Assembly: GCA_027603065.1 (NCBI GenBank)
Contig: JADGJP010000057.1
Coordinates: 38,634-102,633 of the forward strand
Length of the DNA stretch: 64,000 nucleotides
Direction of reading: 5' to 3'
DNA from: Geranomyces variabilis
Taxonomy: Eukaryota > Chytridiomycota > Chytridiomycetes > Spizellomycetales > Powellomycetaceae
Shown: positions 11,301 to 23,664 of the stretch, in pieces
Layout: every line of letters starts with the position of its first letter
Numbering within the stretch: position 1 is the stretch's first letter
Position numbers and translations under genes: made by a program
Notes under the pieces: model-generated
What the model saw: the letters and a program-made list of their open reading frames with translations, nothing else
The model's database searches: none
Told to the model about the DNA's origin: nothing

Positions 11301-14300
11301 CGTAAGGGTTCTCTAAAGCGTCGGAAATAATAGAGCAAAAGGTCTGGAACCGGTCAAGTAAGCAACTGGCTTCACATTGGTACTTCAACAAAGGCAAAAA
11401 CCACACCTTCATGGTTGTATCCTGTGATTCCAATTCAGGGCTGATCAGCACTGTTAGCTCGCGCAAAGCTGCATGCCGCATATCGTCGGGTTGCTTATTT
11501 AACACAGCTGCAAGGTCCGCCGCTTTGCGAGCACTCCGGTATATATGTCCCGCCAACTGAAACCACGCCTTTTGATTTGTCTCACACGTGCCAACAGCCT
11601 TATCGAGAAGTTGGCGGGCCAATCGCTCGGGAGGTTCCACCGCGCCAGGCAGTTCGCGGGAAGGCTCGCCATCGGCGATTGCCGAAAGATCGTCTGCGAG
11701 ACCTGCGTCCGACCTGATTACAGCGTGAGACTGAACAGCCCACTCCGCGAGCCGGACCAGTAGCTTCGACTCCAAGAGTGCAGGCAATGCTGAGGCGCCA
11801 ATCACCGCCGGCGGTTCAAGGTGAAGGTCAGCCAGGGTTCTTAGCGCGTCCACAGGCCGTCCCACCGCAAAGGCAAGCTTCGCAGCCTCGTATTTGTGTA
11901 GATGCGATGACGTCATGCTGGAGAGCGAGTGTGAGGCGGCCATACGCGCTGCACACGCGAAATTGCCCCTCTTGCGGGCTATGCGGCGAAGTAGCATATC
12001 AACGCCGCCAACAGCGTCGCTAGCGGGCTCAAGAATATTCAAAGCGTCACTAAGAAGATTGAGGGCCGAAGGTTGGAGGGGCGCCAAGTTTGTCAGATCG
12101 TGGCTCGCGCCGAATCCCGATCGACGATGATGCGGCCGTGAAGTGGCAGGTCGCAGCAGGTGCAACAGGCGGGCACTAAGCAGCAGCTCCGAGTTGCAAG
12201 GAAAGTCTTCTCTAGCCCACACTGTGAGCGCAATATCACCTGCCTGGTAGACGGTTTCGTTCGCGAGTGGTCCTTCTTCATCCAGGTGCAGTAATCCGCT
12301 AAGAATGTGCGCATCTGAGGATCGGGCTACGGCATCTAGAAATCCTCTTTCAACCACAGGTCGTATGTCCAAACTTGGAAGCATTGCCTTGGGGATGATG
12401 GGGTCCTGCTGCGCGGTAGCCTCAGACAGTTCTCCCCACAAACGAAGAATCTCGTTGTATCCAGCACGGGCACTGTCATTCCATCCGGTCTCGGCTCCCG
12501 CTACTTGAAATTTGGCTTGCCACTCATCGAAGCCGCGCCAGTCTTGAAGATTCAGATAGCATTCGGTGATGTGCCGGTCGAACCAGCGCTGCGCCGAATC
12601 GTCACGAACGGCGCTCGTGTCCCTTCGAGCTTTGAGCAGTTCACCCAGTGCAGTTTCGTACTTGCCTTCCGCAAGGAGGTGGCTCGATTTGCACCATGTC
12701 ACTGTCTTTATGTCGTCAGCGGCAACAACGACCGCATCTTTCCGCTTTAAGAGTGTGATAGCTTGCTCTTCATCAGCAAGTAGGGTGTCAGATTCGAGTA
12801 AGCCAATCCTCTGCAGCCAGTCTCCGATTCCAATTAAAGAGTCTGGTTCCTCGTTCACAATCAGTTCATCGGCAAATATTTGAAGAACGTCGGCAGTGTC
12901 GCTCAGCGTAAAGTGTCTCTCCTTTCCCGAGGTGCTTTCAATGAGAAACTGACTTGCGTGCTTTATCACCAAGTCCGACGCCCCGGCAAGTCGGGCCCCT
13001 GTGACGACCAATTTGCGAACCCTCGCAAACCACTCTTCGCACGATCTTTTGTTGGTGTAAAAGAATGAGATTGAAGGCCGAGGAGCGGGAGCGCAATGCA
13101 GCGAGCCTTCGCACGCATTTTGGAACTGGATCTCAAGCATGTCAACGAACATGATCAGGTTTCTAAGATCACCGACCTGGTGTGATATGCTCGCCAGGCC
13201 GCTATTCAAGGTTGGTGTTTCGACTGCACATCGTTCGAGCGTTGCGATTGCGTCTTTGAGCGATGCTTCGATAGCTTCGAAGGTCTGAAGACACCAGAAG
13301 TTAAAAAGGTGGGACAATTCGTTAATGTTCGTGTACCCATGCTTCATATAATACCTGAAGAGGTGCACCGAGCGGTGTTCGTAGTCGGGACAAAATGCAA
13401 TATCTCGCACTTTCCCACAGAGCCCAATATTCCAATAAACTGCCTCGTCGTTCATGAGCTGCGCCTTTCTCCCATTCCTGATGCGTTGAACCTGAGCCAC
13501 TTCCTATTTCGCTATCCGCGAAGCTGCAGGTTTGGCACGCATGATACATCCGCTGAAGCCAAGTCATGTCTTCCCGATCCGGTGGGTCCGACGGGGGAGC
13601 ATCGTCGCCAATGATGATCCGATCGTGCATTCCCAAAAATGACGCGACAAGCTGAAAGTGCTTCGGTCTGAACGTTCCAGATGGCGGCATAGCCATTAAT
13701 CCAAGTTTCGCTTGTCTGGTGTCTTTGATTCGATTTGCACCACGGGTGAAAGCCGCAGATATTGGATGAAAGCTGGACGTGACCTCAGAATACGCCTGTC
13801 TCACGTTGAGGTCGATATCGTCCATGCTAAACCGATAAACTCTATTAGGAAAAGTGAGAGGCACCTCGGCACGCAGTGCAAATTCAGTGCCCACCATTTC
13901 AAAGCCAGTTCATTCAGCAGGTCCATACGACCTCGCCTAGTCTGTGGCGAGAGCCTGGGAAACCCCGAGTCAATCCAGAGCCCATATGACTTCCAGACGG
14001 ATGCCATTTCTTCGCGAACGAGAGGATCATGCTCCAAATCTACATGCGGAAAGCTGTCAGTAATCTATACGGGCCGAAATGTCCAGATATCGCTATAACT
14101 TCGCACCAAGAAGCTGTATAAAACCGGCAATGCAATTCTCCACCGTTTCGGTGATTTCATCGATCCAAGCTGGAATCTCCTCCCCATGAGTGAAAAGAGG
14201 TGCCATGAGCAAGGCCACCAGTTCGTCAAACCACACTATGCACAGAAGCTTTTCGTTGTGGCTAAGTTCGATCACATTAAGCGTGCTCCGAATCGCTTCA

Positions 14301-16651
14301 AATTGCGGGCGGAGCGTAGCTTCAAACTCGGAAGCCTCCTCATCGCCCAGGAATTGCTGACTACAAGGAGATTAATCTACGTCAGCAAGCCTAGTTATAA
14401 GTGTGTTTCGCAATGTGGTCGCACCTTCGAGCAACCGAATACGCAGCCAGAAGGAGCTGTCCACGCTTGTAGCCAAGTTCTCTGACGCTATCGGCTTTTG
14501 ACATTCCAATCACAAACGAACACAGGAGCAAAAGAACATCATGGCCGGCAAAGCCTGGCAGAGCTAGTTCCGCTGCTGAGGAAACAAGGTGGATGTCGTC
14601 AAGGAGGATATCTAAGAGCTCCTGAGTCCCTCGCCGTCCAAGTGCCGCAAGATAACCTGACTCGGGCTGCCGAAGCATTTCCACAGCATCGGCCATGATA
14701 ATGTGGGACAGAAACGCGCACTCGGACAGCAACTCCTCCTCACTATCACTGATATTTGGCAAAGTTTGAGAGCCGGTCTTGCCATAGGACGCCGACAATG
14801 CTTCAAGAAGCGTTGTAATGATAGCGTGCAGCCTTTCAGTGCACGAGACGCTGCTCAGGCATTGATAACGAAAATCTTGTAAGAGCGGCGAGGCTGAGGG
14901 GCGCGTGAAGTGTGGAAGGAGATCCGTTGAGAGGTCGGGTAACCATGGCTCGATTATCTGAGAATTCGTTAGCGGCGTTTAGTGCCGCTTTCGAGCAAGC
15001 TTTGGGGCCTGTCGCAACGATCAACTCTTACCTCGCTATAATTACTCATCCACTCGAGCAGGTCCTTTTCCGTGCTTTTGGGATCTTTCTTTTCTTGCGC
15101 GAGCTCAGCCGAAAACAGGGAGCAATCCAACATGACGATCCTTATGGCTTGCTTTTGAAACGGAATGAATGCCGCGCCAAGTGCCTTGCTCACAAACTTT
15201 AGGAGGCCGAACCCTGCAAGAAAATAATATTAACAAGCGACATAGCACGGAAACAGTATGACCAGGATGTATACCTTGAACGAGCCACGCGCGATCTCTA
15301 TATTTGTAACCCACGCTTTCCACGACGCTGAGTAACCAAGCCACAACATGGGTATAGTCTTCATACCCCGATGCGTCGTCCGCCAGCGAAATTGCGCAAT
15401 CTGGGTTGAGTTTTGGAGATCCCGAGTACGTCAAAACGTACAAAATTGATTGCAAGCACCTGATTTGCGCATATCAGCACGGCAACATTCACGTCCGCGC
15501 CGCCGCGGAAGGTAAACTAACCGAATAAGCACAAAGGCATTGCTAGGAAGGCGCCCAGAACGATGAACCGTAGATTTAGGCGCAGCATCATCGTTCAGAG
15601 CTTGGCCTGGCTCACAGGAGAGCTTTACCAATGCCTCGATGTCCGCCAGCAAGTGTCGCGATAGCTCGAGCGCGAAACCGATGTGCGACATCCAGAAACG
15701 CCACAGCTTTTTAAACGTATCTGTACAAGCACAAGAAAAACGTCATTAGAGCGCTCCATGTTTTCAGAAAGACGCCACAGAAACCCTTACCGAATATGAG
15801 TGCCGCCACGTTTTTCGGAAGAGTGGGATCAATGCTCCATCCAACCAGTAGATCGACCACGTCATTGAATGAGGCCGAAAACTGTTCAGGTGCTGTTTCG
15901 GCAATCGTTTGAAAAAGATCCAGAGTTTTAGGCATGTAGTCGGCACTATCCATCGTGTCAACAAATGTTTGCAGCTGAGTAAGGGTTGTAGCGATGGCAA
16001 GTTGCATTTCTTTGCGCAGTCGGGCGGGTTGTGACGGACTGGCGTCTACAAACTAAACAACGCGATTGATCAGAAACTTCGCTTGCAACGGCGCCTCATC
16101 TGGTCAAGCGCTCGCACCTCTTTCAACGCAGTAAGAAGCCAGTTTCTCAAATCTTTGTCGGCGTCTTTTACTTTGGATCCTGCGACCGTAGGATTCATTC
16201 TTTCGAAAATCCAGTCGGTGAACGTGGCGCTTTGCCCACTCGCGGTGTAACTCAATCCGATTCCAGCAATGCATTTCGATAGCTTGTTTTTATACGACAG
16301 CGGTAAGCTGTGCGAATATACTGTCAGTCATCATCCCAGCATTTGCTTGCAAAGCAAGGAGCCTGCGCATGAAATGCACTGGTCTCACACTAACCGTGTG
16401 TCAGACAAGGATGCTAAAAGCTCTTTTGAGTATAGGCTGATTATGTCTGAGCGTCCTGTTCCATTTAAGTATATTGCCGGACCCTGCACGAGGCTTGCCC
16501 AGAATTGGTCGGCAGCAGCTGATCGCAATGCAAAATTGGGGTCGTTGTCGTTGCGCAAGACAGGAAGCAGGAGATTTTGAGCGTCGCCTGACAAAAACGG
16601 ATTCGCATTCCGTTTGCCGCTTGAGCGACCAGTAGTACGATTATAGCTCAT
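5325..16651 (-). CDS. SMG1: SMG1, PIKK-family kinase of nonsense-mediated mRNA decay
   Basis: SMG1 phosphorylates UPF1 during NMD. The start is taken at 16651 (MSYNRTTGRSSG), ahead of a segment aligning with the human N-terminal helical region. Anchors in order: VDLLVGWSID near 15.84 kb; WESARYCILSRLRTPLG near 13.35 kb; helical FAT-type repeats 11-13 kb; exon 11.1-10.36 kb with HERWFETTYG; kinase domain about 10.3-9.2 kb with GLGDRHLDNILLD and HIDFNVCFENGAKLRVPE, where Asn replaces the Gly of DFG as in SMG1. After the kinase comes the long C-terminal insertion typical of SMG1 (9.1-5.9 kb). The FATC domain follows, with RNAYAVGVLRRIKAKLEGSD and a final MYEGWMGWI. There are some 25-30 short introns, not all fixed here; the product should be roughly 3,000 residues against about 3,660 in human. 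The identity is secure, the exon map is not. Confidence 0.9.
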
Positions 16652-16897
16652 GAAGACTTTTCAGATGGCGAGTAGCACCTGACAAGCAGAGATCATGCGA
16701 CTAAAGCAACGTCAGCACGCAGGCTTAGCCCAAGCTAGTGAGTCGCTCCAGACAAGCCTACCTTGACAAGCAGTCGCGGGCTCAAAGTTCGAATACAGGC
16801 TTCGTTTTGCTGATTTGAAGAGATCTTTCCCTTCATACGCCTGAATCGGTTCCGGATTTTTGTCCAAAGCTATTCTCCAGTCAGCAGGATCATCCAT
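16641..16897 (-). CDS. short spliced ORF overlapping the SMG1 start
   Basis: The ORF runs ATG 16897 to 16762, then an intron with a good donor (CAAG/GTAGGC) and good acceptor (CTTGTCAG), then 16678 to a TAA at 16643-16641. This gives 57 codons, starting MDDPADWRIALDKNPEP and ending KSLHEL. Its stop lies 8-10 bases inside the SMG1 reading frame, in another frame. A weaker acceptor, AG at 16658-16657, would instead fuse exon 1 in frame to SMG1 and add about 47 residues. It may be an upstream ORF, an alternative SMG1 5' exon, or an independent small protein. I recognise no homologue. Confidence 0.4.
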
Positions 16898-17536
16898 TTG
16901 TAGGGACTTTGGGCTGTGGAGCGGGCACGCGCTGCCTTCTGGCGGAGAATGTGGATGCAGGCCCGGAGAGAACGGGAGAAGACGAGGAAGACAGAGGCGA
17001 ATAGGCTAGCGTTCGCGAGCAGGGAGAGGCATCCAGCGAGAAAGCTATGCAGTCTTGGTCCGCCGTGGGATTGCAAATGGTGAGGAGGTTCGAAGTGGGA
17101 GATGTCAAAAAAGCCGCGCTCCCACATCTACAGTGCGCATCCTCGCCGTAAGTTCTCATCCAAACACAGACAGACGCAGCGCCGCGACACCAAGGGCTGG
17201 CTATGCCGGGACAGCGATGGCAGCCGCGCTGCAGTTGAACGCCTGCTCCTCGCTCAGCGCCCCGCTGGGGACCTATCTACAACGACGCCGCGATAGGCTC
17301 CACGAGCAACGCGACACTGCCAGGCCCGCAAACAGCCAGTGAAAGGTGGGACGGGACGGCGGTACAAAAATGGCTGAGGCAAGGACGGTACCCCATCAAT
17401 GGGTGCGCTTCCGGTTCGGGCAATTCAAACCGTGTGGAACTCGCCAGTGGGATCCGTATTATTATCGGGGAACCCTCCAAAACTCTCTGCACTTCGCAGT
17501 TCAGCAATCATTGAGAAATACAAAGAACGACGGGTC
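16898..17536. other. intergenic/5' leader between CFAP251 and SMG1
   Basis: This is the 639 bp between the CFAP251 stop and the SMG1 leader. It has ORFs on both strands (for example minus from 17127 and 17159) with no recognisable content or splice continuity. It presumably carries the SMG1 promoter and the 3' UTR of CFAP251. Confidence 0.4.
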
Positions 17537-20500
17537 TCAAGTGGCCGGCACACCCTCGACCGACATCAGGGAAGCCGTTTGTGCAACCATGCCCAGTACG
17601 TTTTCGACAAACTCTTCTTTTGTGGCCCGCTGCGGGAAAGTTCCGCGATATACCGGATCATCGATCAGTAGCGCCTGCATGGCGTCCGTAAAGTCTGCTG
17701 CTGATAGTGTTTCGCCTATTAACGCATGCGTCGCCAACAGCACAGAATCAGTAAACCGGCCCGGAAAAAGTTTCGAGAACATATTGGTGCTCTTTACCGT
17801 ATTGTTGCAGCAAGGCGATCAAACCATCTCGGTCGACGCTGTTAGGCTCAGCCGGAGGCTCTAGTTGGCCGTCAAGTCCAGATTCCGGTCGCTGAGCGAA
17901 GCCCAATGCGTCGAATATGTCCTTTTGTGTGTAATCCTCCAATGGGCGATGGTTGACGTACACTGCAGTGGGAAGACATGATGAGAATCCATACCTATGC
18001 AGCGCTGGAGACTGACGCGCACTTACGCTTGACAAGCTCTTCGAAGCCGACTTCGTGACGGAGCTGCGCGTCGGCTCCTTGGAACCATCCGGCATAGCGG
18101 ACTTCATTGAGCATGTCATCCGTCTCGGCCTGCGAAGGGTAGTATCCCATTGCCTGCATGATAAGCGGGACTTGTTCGAGCGACACGGTTGTTGTGATCA
18201 GCCGTGCGGTCGTTGTGGCTTCTCCTTGGCTGCACGCGGTCAGCAGGGATCGGTGTACTTAGTTAGGTGCATCTTTTGAGTTCACCTCAATATGATCGCA
18301 AGTTACCTTCTCAACTGAGCGTAATAGAAGTAGTCTTCCATTTCACGTACGAAGGCTTCCCGTCCTGCCACATCCGCACCATTATGCAGCAGATCCAACC
18401 AGGGCGTCATCCCCGCCGCAGGGCCTGCATGGGCGGGGCTTTCAATCTTGGTCGGGTCGATTTTCCAGAGGTTAACGACCCCATCCTGCTTGCCGAGCGT
18501 CAAAAGCATGGTTCCATCGGGAGTGGCGCGCAATGCAGCTATGTCGCCGGGATGTGCATACATCCCCATACTGCGGTGCGGGTTGCCGTCCAGCGGCAGC
18601 GCGAGCAAACCCACGACTTTGGATCCAGTCGCATAAGCCAGAAACCGCGGACTTGCGGGTGGGGTTGTTGTTGCTGATGCTGCTGCTGGGTCGGCGTGCT
18701 CGGGTATAAACTCAAGATATCGGATGTCGCCGCCGTACGCCGGAGCAACGACCGTGCGGCGACACATGCCGGTTTCGGCATTGTAAATGCGGAACTTGGA
18801 ACCAGTGTTTGCGGTCAAGAGGTAGTGCTGCGGCACGTCATGCAGCCCGCGAAGCGGTGGGGAGGGATGCATAGCCGCAGAGAGGGGGCGGTAGGTTTGG
18901 TCTATCCGTGATTTCGCCTAGCAGGTTACCATACATGTGAGTTATCCTGCTGGAGAGTTACTGCTTGGTCAATGCTTCTCCGCGTGTTACCTTCAAGGCT
19001 ATGCCTGCTGTAATGCTTGATGCTCCAAGGTCGTATTCAATCAAGTGGCGATCCTGTGAAACTGAGATCAACCTGGACACGGTACCGTCCGGAGGCGGAG
19101 GCAGGAACAGGACGCCTGAAGGCACAGTCAGTCAGCATGACGTGCCCAGGACCTGTCGAAAAAAGTCCAACGTCTGCGGGCAAAACTTACCAACAATTTC
19201 CAAGTAATGCGCGCGACATCGCCCTACAAATCCCCATTCTCCGCTGGCTGAAACCTCAAAGACCCCGACTCCAGCCAGTGCGTCCGTAACGGCCATCCAT
19301 CGGCCGCGTGGGTCAAACACGATGCGCAGAATTGAGCTTTTTGCCGCCGCGTACCCGGGGAGACCTGGGCGATGTGAAGCGGGCGTACGCTGCGGTAGGT
19401 CTGCCAGAGTGGTCGGATTGACAATTCGGACCGTTCCGTTGGTGAATCCAATGGCTTCAGGAAATGGAAATGAGAGACATTCAAGTCAGCATTGCGGAGA
19501 AAACATGGACGATGTTTATGATCGCCTGCATCGCACCGAGACAAGAGCCAGCAGGGTCGTATGCGACACACTGGATACTGAGCGGAATCGCAGGTCGCTG
19601 CCTCATGCCTTCCCTGGCCTCCTCCCAAGGCTCCTCCATGCGTCTGGAATGCACAGGTCGTTTGTCCTTGTAACTGTAAACGTACAGCCATCCTTGAGAA
19701 GTTCGGAATAAGACGCTAATGCGTGAGAAAAGAGCCACGAGTGGTAATCACGAGTTGCTGCTTTTCATTACCGCTGGACCCGCCAATTGCGAACTGCGGC
19801 TGCTTTGGATGGATGGCCAGTCCGTGCATCTCTCCATACGACCCCTCCATCAGCGTTTTGACGGCCGGGTTCTATGCGACCATGTTAGTGAGCAGGTGAT
19901 GCCTCCATAGAACGAACGCTGAAAGATTGGTTGCCACTTACGCCTATGGAACCGACAATCCCATCGCCAGGCTTGTTTAGCCTCAAAACTTTCGAGTGTC
20001 GCGTGCCAATTATCAAGTCTGGCAGATCGACTGAGTCTGTCTCCAAGGTCGGGATTGCCACCGGTAATTCAATGGCCTTTTCTCCAGCCGGGGGCGGAAG
20101 CAGCGTTTCTGTCAACTTTGTGCTTATTGAGACCACTGGTCCGGACTTTAGCCGTTCGAACCAGACTATGAGACGGAACTGGTTGCAAATAGGTGAGAAA
20201 GCGGTCGAAGATGGAGAAGGGTTTTGCTCCCTACCTGTAGGTCGTATACGCGCACAAAGCCGTCCTCTCCGCCCGTCACAACATACTTGTCTCCGACCAC
20301 CGAAATCACATTGATGCCGCCGGTATGCAGCTTCATGACTTTGACGCCGGCCTTGCGGCCTTTCTCGAGCGTCTCGCTTAGGTTGAACAAGCTGCGGTCG
20401 CTCCACACGACGATGTCTCCATCATTGGTTCCGGTCAATGCTTGGCCGATTGTGTTGTTTGACGTCGTTGGAAGGAAAGTGGAATGGGCGTAGCTTGTAG

Positions 20501-21618
20501 GCACATGTTTGAAGTCTCTTTCACGGAGGTCAAGTCAGCCTTCCTTACCTCCTGATGCACGACCTCCCCTCACTTGTTAGCCTTACTTTGGATTTAGGGA
20601 AGGCACGTATTGCTGGATGCCAGATTCGGCGCCCCACGTATAAAAATTAACAGCGTGGGCGCTGGTGCTGAGGATCTCATATGGGTCGGCCGGGTTTACC
20701 ATCACACACGTCTGAGATGCAAGATTGTGAGACCATGCGCTTCGTATCTTTTCAAGCAATGCAATCATACCTGCTTTTCCCCGTCGACCACTGCACTCGC
20801 GATCGGGCTATCCTCCTCACTTGTCCAATCCCACACGGCAATAGTCTGTGGGCTATCTAAAGCGGATCGCACCACAAAGAAAAAAAAAAGAAACGTGCGA
20901 TCAGACTGAATGCACAAAAGGGAGCTTGCACTTGTACTCCGGAGGGGTCTCCATTTCTACGCACCATCTCCAAGCGTGACCAGAAACTGTCCGTCCCGCG
21001 TGAACGACACGGCAACCGTGCCTTGCCCATCATGCGGGTCGAATATTGTGCGGATAGGTAGCGGTTTCCCAGGCGGATCTGCGCCTGCGCATGCCGTGTC
21101 CCAGATAATGATGAGCGGGTCCGCGCCCTTGTCGGCTGTTACGAGAAACCGCTTGTCGTAGGAGGTGGTCAGCGCGGCGATTTGATTGCACTGGAGAGAT
21201 CTAGACGGGTTAAAAAAAAAAGCCCTCGAGACATCTGAAAATAATATGAGTGGTTTGAGCTCACATGGCCAAGCATTGACTGCTGCGTTCCGGCTTCGTA
21301 GTCATGAATAACTCCTGTGTGCGCCGAGGCGTAAAAGATTGTCTAGCGTGTGCACAAATGTTCAGTTAAACGCTGCTCCGGTTTTTTGCCGAAGAAACTT
21401 TATACATACGCACTTTTTCAGTCAGCGCATGGATTCCGCCCATTATCTCCGTGTTGAGGCCGAATGTCCAGGCGAGGCTCTTTAATTGCAAAGTGTTTTA
21501 GGTATTGTTTGTCCTACTGCTGTCTTTTTACTGGGCACAATAAAAGGACACCTACCATCGCCGATGCGGCGGGATTGCTCATGTCCGTGCCATTCTTTAA
21601 TTCTGCAGCATCGGACAT
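17537..21618 (-). CDS. CFAP251: CFAP251 (WDR66), radial-spoke/calmodulin-complex protein of motile cilia
   Basis: CFAP251 is a WD-repeat subunit of the calmodulin- and spoke-associated complex at the base of axonemal radial spokes. The start is ATG 21618 (exon 21618-21556, phase 0), leading into SLAWTFGLNTEIMGGIHA, the usual beginning of the propeller. Later exons carry WD blades: RFLVTADKGADPLIIIWD near 21.1 kb, KYVVTGGEDGFVRVYDL near 20.25 kb, and PDLIIGTRHSKVLRL near 20.0 kb. The exon 18.9-18.3 kb has FRIYNAETGMCRRTVVAPAY and ends in EMEDYFYYAQLRR, matching the family. The C-terminal EF-hand-like part has VPLIMQAMGYYPSQAETDDM, then a YVNHRPLEDY motif and a tail ending at 17537. About fifteen exons are separated by 60-100-nt introns; not all junctions are fixed. 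Confidence 0.88.
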
Positions 21619-22014
21619 TGTATTAATCTGTCTGGAACTGGGAGTCCTCTGGGCGTGGACGGGTCGAAAACTAGGGAACGGAAGGAAGATCAAGCGTAAA
21701 AAATTCGACAGCTCCCTCGCTTACCTCATGCATCAAACACTCGGTCTGCGCACACACCACACATAAATAATGCTGAATGTTTCCAAGTCCAAATTGACAG
21801 ACGCCGGACGTATCGCTAGAAGAAAAGCCCATATCGTTGAGGAGTAGAAAGGGATCCGGGCCGTTAGCTCACAACCCTTTGAATATGGAGAAGAGTAGGG
21901 TCCGTCGTCAGCAACATTTAATATTCCGCAATCAATCAATATACAGGGGTCTGTGAATACTATATAAACAGGGTGAGGTGGGTTGCCAAAAGTCTACATA
22001 TAGGTCGCTATATC
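21619..22014. other. intergenic between two minus-strand genes
   Basis: Nearly 400 bp between the CFAP251 start codon and the stop of the next minus-strand gene. It is AT-richer than its neighbours. It should hold the CFAP251 promoter; I find no RNA gene or repeat. Confidence 0.4.
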
Positions 22015-23664
22015 TCAGGTGGACAATATAATCCCAACGGCGTTAAGCGCGTCAACGGCTTTGAGACACGCTCCCAGCAGGTTCTGCGCGCACGCGAGCA
22101 CCGAGCCGTCAGTATCCCAATCTTTACAATCGGCAGCTTTTCGACGAGTCACGCCTGCAAGCTGGGCGTTAAGAACATCGACCTGCTCCAGATTCGCGCG
22201 CAGAGCTTGACGGAGAGTCGCGTCCGAGCACTTTTCCGCTGGGCTAGAGTACGATTTGCAGAGATCCCGGGACAGATGTGTCAGGGTGCCCGAGTCGTGA
22301 ATGTACTCGGCTTTTGCCCTGACGCGCTCTGTATTGGTCGTGACGGAGGAGCGCAGGGTGCGGTGAAGCCCAAGCATCGAGTCGGCAGCAGTTTGCAGGT
22401 GTGTGGACACTGCAGTTAGGTTGGAGATGTCGACGCGCGGGCGGCGGGGCGGAATGTACAATGGCACGGCAATCGGCTCGGAGGCAGGTGCCGGGCTTGG
22501 CGCTTTGGGCTGGCTCTCTGCGGGGACTGGGACTGGGACTGGGATTTTGATCTCGTCGAGTGGAATATGCAGGTGAGAATCCTCGCGGAGGCAGGCTTGG
22601 TCACATTCGGCGTCGCCGACAACTTCAAGTGCAGCGGCGCGCGGGAGGATGGACGCCGTATCGAGTGCATGAGTTTCAACCGCAAGTATTTCGCAATCAG
22701 CCTCGTGGAAATCTTCTGTGCTGATTGCTCCGCTTACACTTGGCACCACGAGTGACAGTGCGATGACATCTACCGGTGCAGAAACCACGACCTCCTGCTC
22801 GACGGGTGCAGACATGTGCACGTTTGTGACGTGAACTTGGGTGTCAACTTTCGGAACCTTGATGGGCGAACTGATCACATAACTCGGCTCCGCGGCACTG
22901 GCAGCAAGAAATATGGAGCTGGGCCTGGTCTTGGGCGCTGAAAGACGGCGCCTGGCGACTACAGGCTGGGCTGTTGTCCTTATCTCAAATGCCGAGAGTG
23001 GCCGTGGGTTCCATGGCGGTCGAGCCGGCATGGATGCTGGAGCAGCAACGTCCTTTTTCCATCCAGAAACCTTTCGAATGGATCCGTCGGGCGCACGCAG
23101 ACCAGAATCAACGCGCGAAGTGACAGCACCGATACCGCGGAATGGTTGCGGTGATGCGCTTTCGTAGCCTTGATCTGGGACTCCGCTTGCAGTCACATGA
23201 GGCACAGCGGCCTTGACAGTGACAATGGGAGTCGAAGAGCCCACGGGCCGCCATGGCGGCAGCGTCCCGCAGCTGCTTTTGCGTTCGGATTTTATTGTTT
23301 GCACATGTGCTTTGGCCTCAGCTATGCGTTCAGCGCGGAGCTTGCAGGCGTCGCAGCCCGAGCGATGGGCTCCGCGGGAAAACGGAATGTTGCCGCTCGG
23401 GCCTGCCGCGTCAGTTGCCTGGAGGTGGTCGTTGTGGTGGTTGTGTTGATACGGAAATGAGATTTGCGGGCTAACACTGGTGCGTGCTCGGCTGCGAGCT
23501 CGGGAGGTTGTTGGGGATGATGGTGCAGCGAGTCCGGTGGTTCTGTCGCGTAGGGGCGACGAGTCGGTTACTGCATTGACGCGCGGGAGCCAAGGCGAGG
23601 AGCGGCGTGATGGGCTGACAGCAGTAGGGTCATCGTGAGCGTTGTGCTCTGTGACTCCGAGCAT
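22015..23664 (-). CDS. hypothetical Ser/Pro/Ala-rich protein
   Basis: An uninterrupted 549-residue ORF with ATG at 23664. I do not recognise it. The N-terminal half is disordered and basic (SRARSRARTSVS) with one CDAC pair. A Pro-Val repeat (IPVPVPVPAES) lies around residue 390, encoded by a short GGGACT tandem tract on the plus strand near 22.53 kb. The last 150 residues are predicted helical from composition (VSTHLQTAADSMLGLHR and ANLEQVDVLNAQLAGV) and may form a coiled coil. There is no signal peptide or transmembrane helix. Its head faces the divergent CRAL-TRIO gene across 640 bp. Confidence 0.5.
   Translation of the reverse strand: MLGVTEHNAHDDPTAVSPSRRSSPWLPRVNAVTDSSPLRDRTTGLAAPSSPTTSRARSRARTSVSPQISFPYQHNHHNDHLQATDAAGPSGNIPFSRGAHRSGCDACKLRAERIAEAKAHVQTIKSERKSSCGTLPPWRPVGSSTPIVTVKAAVPHVTASGVPDQGYESASPQPFRGIGAVTSRVDSGLRAPDGSIRKVSGWKKDVAAPASMPARPPWNPRPLSAFEIRTTAQPVVARRRLSAPKTRPSSIFLAASAAEPSYVISSPIKVPKVDTQVHVTNVHMSAPVEQEVVVSAPVDVIALSLVVPSVSGAISTEDFHEADCEILAVETHALDTASILPRAAALEVVGDAECDQACLREDSHLHIPLDEIKIPVPVPVPAESQPKAPSPAPASEPIAVPLYIPPRRPRVDISNLTAVSTHLQTAADSMLGLHRTLRSSVTTNTERVRAKAEYIHDSGTLTHLSRDLCKSYSSPAEKCSDATLRQALRANLEQVDVLNAQLAGVTRRKAADCKDWDTDGSVLACAQNLLGACLKAVDALNAVGIILST

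Noticed and set aside
16870-17159. Minus-strand ORFs from 17127 and 17159 as SMG1 5' exons
   Set aside because: No in-frame splice route to SMG1 and no conserved content; one has a hydrophobic run that SMG1 lacks.
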